Source of the DNA: Setophaga petechia
Taxonomy: Eukaryota > Chordata > Aves > Passeriformes > Parulidae
Length of the DNA: 64,000 nucleotides
Assembly (NCBI GenBank): GCA_024362935.1
Contig: JANCRA010000003.1
Span: forward strand, 1,051,501 to 1,115,500
Reading direction: 5' to 3'
A model generated the notes under the pieces. That model worked only from the letters and a program-made list of their open reading frames with translations. It searched no databases and was not told the DNA's origin. Below are positions 57,917 through 64,000 of this stretch, piece by piece. A program made the position numbers and the translations under genes. Every line of letters begins with the position of its first letter. The first letter of the stretch is position 1.

Positions 57917-58172
57917 TTTTAAAACTGATAATAGAGCTAACCACTCAAAATACATCAGAACAAGAAAATCTCGCTGAGGGATGGATCAGTCTCACTTTCA
58001 GCAACTCCTAAATCTGATTCGCTGGAATTTAGGATGTAATTCTTAAAAAATACAAAATTTCATTTATAACTGGAGGGCTGTTTATTAGCACCCCTTTTTT
58101 ATTTGACCTTTGTCTTAGGAACACCAAGTCTTGCCTGCTGAGGCTCTTTGGGATCATTTTGGGACAGGTTTA
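57917..58172 (-). repeat. Right arm of large inverted repeat
   Basis: Reverse complement of 56009-56314, from 'ttttaaaactgataat' to 'cattttgggacaggttta'. Identity is high across most of the length apart from the poly-T tract. Confidence 0.9.
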
Positions 58173-58999
58173 TATGGCTGGATACATATTTATACCTCCA
58201 GCAGGCGTGGTGTAAAATTTTTGTGCCAAAACCTAATAATGAAGGAAAATACATCACTAGAAACAACAGAATCCTCCCCTAAAAATAAAAAAAAATAAAT
58301 CAGGCAACTGCTCCGTGGCTGCTTGACATCTGAAATAAAGCATTTTTTACTCTGCTTATTCATTCACAGATGTGTTTTCCCTTTTTGCTGAATTATGACA
58401 TCATTTTGGAGCAGCATCAGCTCCAAAAATGCTGCAGCAACCACGGGAGCACGGTCCTGATCTGGGGCTTAGCTGGGTCAGCCCTGAGAAGCTGATTACA
58501 GGATTGGGCACAAAGCTGCATTTCCCTATCCCAGGGGAAACAAAATCATTTGTGGGATTCTCCCCGTGGTGAAAGTGGCTGCCAGGATTTCCACTCAGAA
58601 CTCGCTGATTTTAGGGGTTTTTTTAATGTAAATAGGGCTGAGAGATGGTAGGGAAATGATATTATTCCACTTTTAGGACTTTACTCATCCTGAGATATCA
58701 GGCAGCTGCTTAAACAGATTCCTTGTCTGTAGAATCTGTTAAAATCAGCCTCCTAAAGAAGAACTGTGCTTGTAATTCCTTGCAGAATTGGGGCTGTATT
58801 TGGGGATTTCTCCACTCCACGGGCAAACTGTAAACCATCCTTCATCTGCGTTGTCATTTTTTCATCCCTTGTGTGAAATAATTGGAATTATTACAAAGCT
58901 GCTCTGCAGGGTGAGCTCCTCCACACGAAGGGGCTGGAACCTGCCCTGGGGTCCCCCCATTCCAGCTGCATCCCCTCCTCATTTATTCCCATTTTATAG

Positions 59000-59078
59000 A
59001 AACCTGGAGTGGTTTGGGTTGGAAGAAACCTTAAACATCTCCCAGTTCCAACCCCCTTCCACCCCCGTGCAGGGAAAT
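59000..59078 (-). mobile_element. Short CR1 tail fragment, antisense
   Basis: 'gtggtttgggttggaagaaa' followed by 'cagttccaaccccc' is the antisense CR1 terminus; the rest is missing. Confidence 0.75.
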
Positions 59079-59164
59079 TTTAACTTCCAAAAAATGAGAA
59101 TTTCCTGGTGGGATTCCACAGCCTCGAAATCCCCCCCAAGGCTCATCGAAGGCCCCCATCACAC

Positions 59165-59690
59165 TTGATCAGGTCAATAATACACAAAGTAAGAAGGATT
59201 TGCACTCGAGACAGTAACAGCTTCTCAAGAGCCATTACAGTGTAGTGGCTTTAAGAAAGAAATCCCTTTTAAGAAATGCCAGGCTCTGGAGTAACGTGAT
59301 AGTCCGTGAGGCTTTAGGGTCTTTCTAGCAAATATAATGTTACACGTGCTTGCCAAGGGAAGTTTACCCACTTACAAGTCAGGAAAAAATAAGATGGGAG
59401 GGTTTTAAAATATTTTATTTGTTTGCTTTATTGACTATATGAACGCTGCAATGAGAAATTTATATGTGAAAATAAGCCCAAATTTTTGTCTGCATAATAA
59501 ATACAGAGGGACTGCAAGCAGTCAAAGCAAAGAGCCACAAACCCCGTGCTGGTCTCTGTAGTGCCTCATCAGTGACAGATAATTGATGACTTGGTTTATC
59601 TAAATCAAACTATTTGGAAAATAATTTCAGTAAATTTGATTTGCATTAAATTATTTAGAAAATTGGGATGTGTCTGTACGAGATTCAGAA
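59165..59690. promoter_or_regulatory. Candidate conserved noncoding element
   Basis: A long unique block with no repeat signature and many homeodomain, TTTGAT and CACGTG-like strings ('ttacacgtgcttgcc' near 59340; 'gataattgatgacttgg' near 59578). Texture resembles developmental enhancers. Conservation was not tested. Confidence 0.35.
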
Positions 59691-60424
59691 AATGTTCACT
59701 CCTGTTTTGAGCAAAAAGAGAAGTGGGGAGGGGGTGCTGCTGCTTTGTGATATTTGTGAGAGTCTGTGCTCATGCCTATACAATAAATACATATATAAGT
59801 ACATTTAAAAAATAGGAAATATGGCAAAACTGAATGGTATTTATCATTTTGGTTGGCTGTTTTTCCAAAATTGAGCCTTTAAAAAAATTCGTCAAATAAA
59901 TAATATAGGATGATATTCTATGCTGATTGCATTAAAAACTATTTGCTAATTATTTATAGTAATCTGATGGTTAAGTGCTTAATAAACAGGGTTCTGTTCA
60001 AAACCAGGAGGCATCTCCAACACCTCTGAAACATGAATAATTTCTATTTTTCAGCCCTCAGCATATTTCCAGAGGAGAAACACTCCAAATCACCTCTCAG
60101 AGCCCTGCTTCAAATGCAGTGTGCAGTAGGTCAACCTACCAATTTCAATAGAGGGCAGGGATATTTTATTATAATATATGGATATTTTCAGGGATATTTT
60201 AATAAAGGCAGAACTTCCCCGGCGGCTGCCGCTTTCCAGGGGAAGGCTGATGCTCTCCGAAGGCCGTTCCTGCCCCCCTGTGGTGGCACCAAACCAGAGC
60301 TGCAGCCCCAAACCAGCGCCAAGGGATGGAGCTGGCTCTGACATTTATTTCTGCCCGGTCTGGGCCGTCTGAGGGTCACTGGGACTCTTGATTTTGGGGG
60401 GCAAGGACATTTTACAAATGTCAT

Positions 60425-60690
60425 TTTACATTTTACAGAGTGACAGGATAAAAGGGGATGGATTCAAACTGACAGAGGGAAGGTTAGATGGGATATGGGG
60501 AGGGAATTCTTCCCTCTGAGGGTGGTGAGGCACAGGGTGCCCACAGAAGCTGTGGCTGCCCCATCCCTGAAGTGTTCCAGGCCAGGCTGGATGGACTTGG
60601 AGCACCCTGGGATAGTGGAAGGTGTCCCTGCCATGGCAGGGGTGGAACTGGATGAGTTTTAATGTCCCTTCCTATGATTCTGTGCTTCAC
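60425..60690 (+). mobile_element. CR1 LINE 3' end with terminal motif
   Basis: Plus-strand CR1 order: 'gaattcttccctctgagggt', 'cacagggtgcccacagaagc', 'ccaggctggatggacttgga', ending in ATGATTCTGTG near 60674-60684. Confidence 0.93.
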
Positions 60691-61464
60691 TGGTTTGCTG
60701 CAGCCTTCCAGGTGTGAGCACTGCAAACACCTTCACTCTGCTCTTTGAGCCACCCTCATCCTCACCCGTTTTTATTTTATTCTGACATGTATTTCTCACC
60801 CAGGCAGACATTTCCTCAGTCTGGCTTCATTTTGGGGGCGAGAGAAGTTTGGGAATGACTTTGTTGTCACAGCTTGGCCTTTGCAAACATTTAGGGTGAT
60901 TCTCAGCCTCCTACCACAGCAGCTCCTGGAGCAGATCCAGCCCCATCCCAGGCCACGGCAGCTCCCTGGGATGGCCCAGGTGAGCAGAGGTGCCTCACTT
61001 TGGGAAAACCTCTGGAGGCCACAAAAATCTCAACAAAGCTTAGAAATAGGATTATATTCACAAATTTCTGCAGAATCACTTTGCCACTGGCAGGACTTCT
61101 CCAAGGTTTCTTCCCATTTTAGAAGAATTTTCCCAATTTCAAAACTCAATATTATGCACCTTTCACCCCTAAACCTCACTAAAAGTGCAGTAGCAATCAT
61201 GAACTGATTTTTGCTTCCATTTTTCTACTTCCTGGCAGAAAAGGTGTGGCCACCCTTACCCCTGAGCTTTACTGAGTGCCAGTAGAATCATGGTCAGGCT
61301 GGTTGCATTTATTGACACCAGAGGGTGAGCTGGGATTGCAGACTGGGCAATTAGGAGAAATAACACTTGGCATTGCTAAAACAGACACATTTGGCTTGGA
61401 GCCACAGAGAGAACAAGCAGAATGAAGGGAACATCAGCCCATTCCTACAAAACCACTGCTCTCC

Positions 61465-61916
61465 TGTGGGATTCCCATTCTCTGAACCTGAGAGAAGCAG
61501 TGAGAGAAGCCGAGAAAAGAACGATCAAAACAATTCTTATCTCATTTGCTGCTCCTGTGTTGTGCCAATGTAGAATGCAGTGTGGAGATGTTTGTTGTGC
61601 CAAAGTAGAATGCAATGTGGAGATTGTTTGCCCAAAGTGGTGTTTTGTTTACCCAAAGTGATGGTGTTTTGTTTCCTTGGCCTATCAGGGCCAAGTCTGT
61701 GTCCACACTGTCGGTCAGCAGGCACTCACGAGATTCTGGGCAGTGGGGTTGAGTTGGGTGCTTGTGCAGATTCAGCTTAGAAGTAGTGTAATATAGTCTA
61801 GAATATTATAGTATAATAAATTAATTAATTAGCCTTCTGATATCCCTGGAGTCAGATGCATCACTTTCTCCCCACTGTCCTGCTTTTACTGCACTCTCCC
61901 AGTCCCCGCTCCAACA
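61465..61916 (-). mobile_element. Diverged family-A-like LTR
   Basis: On the minus strand: TGTTGGAGCGGGG start, 'ctgactccagggatatcaga' then 'aggctaattaattaattt', a TATTATACTATAAT stretch and a CTTCTCTCAGG tail, parallel to family A. It carries an internal repeat: 'gtagaatgca(a/g)tgtggaga' twice near 61570-61625 and 'cccaaagtg' twice after. No clean target duplication was found. Confidence 0.65.
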
Positions 61917-62079
61917 CACCCCCCTGCTCCTCAGCCTCCCCAGTGCTTGCCCAGGGATCTGGCTGGAGAAGGAACGATGCCAGATGAAGGGAGCTGCATT
62001 GTCTGAGCAGTCTGAGAGCAGAACTGGGGGCTATTGCCACGGGAATAAATCATCTCCAGACATTTCTTCACCTCCTCAC

Positions 62080-62920
62080 CAGGTGCCCGTATCCGTTTCT
62101 GCGGCCGGCGGGAGCCGCTTTTCCGACATGAAACCGTAGCTCCAACAGCCAGCGCCTGGTGGCACTTTCCAATTCAATTAACTTACTCACTGGAACTCCC
62201 AGAGAAACTGAATATGACCAGAACAAGAGGGGAAGCTGGGCCAAATTAATAGGATGAGATCCTTTTACAGCCCCGGCCAGCAATCCTGAGCAGCAGCCCT
62301 GAAAAGCAAATTGGAACAAGCAAATTGCTGTTGAAAAATTCTTTCAGCACTCGGCTGTTGCTACTCAGCCGGTCACTGCTGGGAGTCAAAGGTTGAAAAA
62401 TCCTGGGATGGTGCTGACAATGGAGGCATTCTCATGACAAACATTTACATTTTATTTATTGGAGTGTTGGAGGTAGATTAGTCTCATCTTCGGCCGCTCG
62501 GGATGGGCTGCACCGTTTGGAGAGGAGAGTAGTGGGAACAAGCATTTTATTGTGGGGGGAAAAAACAATAAAATCATATTTCCTGCTCCCAGGCTAAGGA
62601 AAAAGTAGTCAGATTTTGAAGATTACCCTCAGGAGAAGGCTTTTGTCCCCAAGGACTCCTTTTAAGGAAAAAAAAGCACATTATAGGTTTTTTTCTTTTC
62701 TGATTCCAAATTAAGTTCTCTTCAAAAATAATGTCATTTTATGTATATGTCTGACTTGCCATGTGCTTCATGCAAAAGTCCTGCTGCTTTCCCTCATGGA
62801 GACCAGGGCACATAGCAAATAATTCATTCAAAGTGTCCAATCAATGCTTTGTACAGATGCAAACTAGTGAGTGGGCATTGTTTAATTGTGTGTGGTTGTG
62901 TAGCCCCATATTCATGGGAA
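62080..62920. promoter_or_regulatory. Candidate conserved noncoding block
   Basis: Unique sequence with a small GC-rich patch (62088-62125) followed by AT-rich parts with 'ttcaattaacttactcac' and 'caaattaataggat'. No exon signature was found. The call rests on texture. Confidence 0.25.
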
Positions 62921-64000
62921 ACTCATTAGTTTGAAAAAAGAATAATTCCAAGTTCACAGCTGCAATTTCACTGAAACTTTTTGGCTTTCAATGAGTTGTG
63001 GAGAGGGAGTGAAATCTCTGCTGGGGGAATGGACACAAGCAGGAAATCATAAGCACATCATGAGACATCCTTCTTCTGAATTATGCCCCAGACTTTATTT
63101 TATAGATAATAAAGCACCAATATACCTGTAGGATAAAATGCTGGGGAAAAGAAAAGGGAAAACACCCAGCTGGGACCCAAGAGAATGGTTTGAACTGGAA
63201 GAGCAATCATAGTGACCAAGCTCCTCACAGGGCAGTGCTGGTCCCATGGAGGCTCCTGTGTCTGGGATGTCCCAGTGGGGTGCACCAGCTCCAGGGCTCT
63301 GCCCCAAAAACCCTGGGACAGCTGCTACAAGGGACAATCCCCTTTGTCACCCTCCTCCTTGGCACACAGCAGAGAGCAGGGCTGCTCTTGATGCTTTCTG
63401 CACCTCAGGTCCTGCTCTGTCCTTATCAATTATTTGGGAAAGCTAAACCCCAAATCCCTTTACTCTCTCCTGCTGCTCCTGCCTGCTGGCCCACAGACAA
63501 GAGCTGAGGGGGTGCTTGTTCACAGACAGAATTTGTCTGGTTTTCTGTGGTTTCCTTCTCTTTCTGTGGTTTTCTTCTCTCCTGCGGAAGGAAAGACCAG
63601 AGAGATCATCAGCAAGGGAGGTATTGGTCCTGGGGGCAGGATTTGTGTTCTGGCTGCTCTTGGCCATCTCTCTCTAGAAAGACAAGATGATGATCACACC
63701 TCTTTGGGGCTGATGTTTTGGGGATGATCTTTTGCCTGTAGATCTCAAACTGGAGCATTCCATGGGCCACAAAATCTCTCCTGCCCTGCACTCCAGGAGC
63801 AGCAGGAGAGTGAATCCCAAGGCAATGCAGCAAGGTGAGCCCTGCACCAAACTCTGGATATTCACTCTGGCTCTTCCTAGAAACAAAGAATGAGCCATAA
63901 CAACTCCAGCCCATTCTGGAGGGCTGCTGCCACACTCAGCCAGCCCTTGGATGATGAACAAGGTCCATTTGATCTCTAAAGCTGCACCAGCCTGAGTTGC
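62921..64000. other. Intergenic, nothing recognised
   Basis: Short overlapping open frames near 63.1-63.96 kb have no family resemblance, and I see no clear repeat. Confidence 0.5.

Noticed and set aside
63180..63210. Possible CR1 tail
   Set aside because: A short string resembles the CR1 terminus, but the following sequence does not continue in CR1 order.
1..64000. CRISPR arrays, operons, tRNA or rRNA genes
   Set aside because: The sequence is vertebrate nuclear DNA; no cloverleaf, rRNA or spaced-repeat array was seen.

Overview
This is a stretch of avian nuclear genome, most probably from a songbird. It carries several CR1-type LINE 3' ends, short solo LTRs with 6-bp target duplications, compact introns with canonical vertebrate splice sites, and a CpG-island promoter. 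Bird is a firm call; passerine is an inference from the LTR load.

Two protein-coding genes sit head to head. EXOC5 (exocyst subunit Sec10) lies on the minus strand with 18 coding exons between 38326 (ATG) and 12411 (stop). Its exons join without a frame break into a 707-residue protein. AP5M1 (mu subunit of adaptor complex AP-5) lies on the plus strand with 8 coding exons between 38566 (ATG) and 50082 (stop), giving 487 residues. The two ATGs are about 240 bp apart inside a CpG island at about 37985-38690, which must hold both 5' UTRs and a shared bidirectional promoter. The order EXOC5(-)/AP5M1(+) matches the mammalian neighbourhood that has OTX2 beyond EXOC5 and NAA30 beyond AP5M1; neither of those two genes is in the window.

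Layout: 1-11.5 kb is intergenic, with CR1 fragments and one solo LTR. The EXOC5 body covers 11.5-38.3 kb. The AP5M1 body covers 38.6-50.16 kb. From 50.16 to 64 kb is intergenic, with unique AT-rich blocks that look like conserved noncoding candidates, a large inverted repeat enclosing a 160-bp minisatellite, CR1 pieces and a diverged LTR.

The most notable features are structural. EXOC5 exon 17 is held between two same-orientation solo LTRs of one family, one ending 11 bp from the splice donor and the other starting 46 bp from the exon start. EXOC5 intron 15 uses a GC-AG splice pair. AP5M1 intron 1 opens with a G-rich minisatellite made of 47- and 55-bp units and closes with one LTR nested in another, right before exon 2. 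An inverted duplication with arms of about 250-300 bp lies near 56.0-58.2 kb. I found no tRNA, rRNA, CRISPR, operon or new protein system. Similarity, conservation and expression statements could not be tested by search here.
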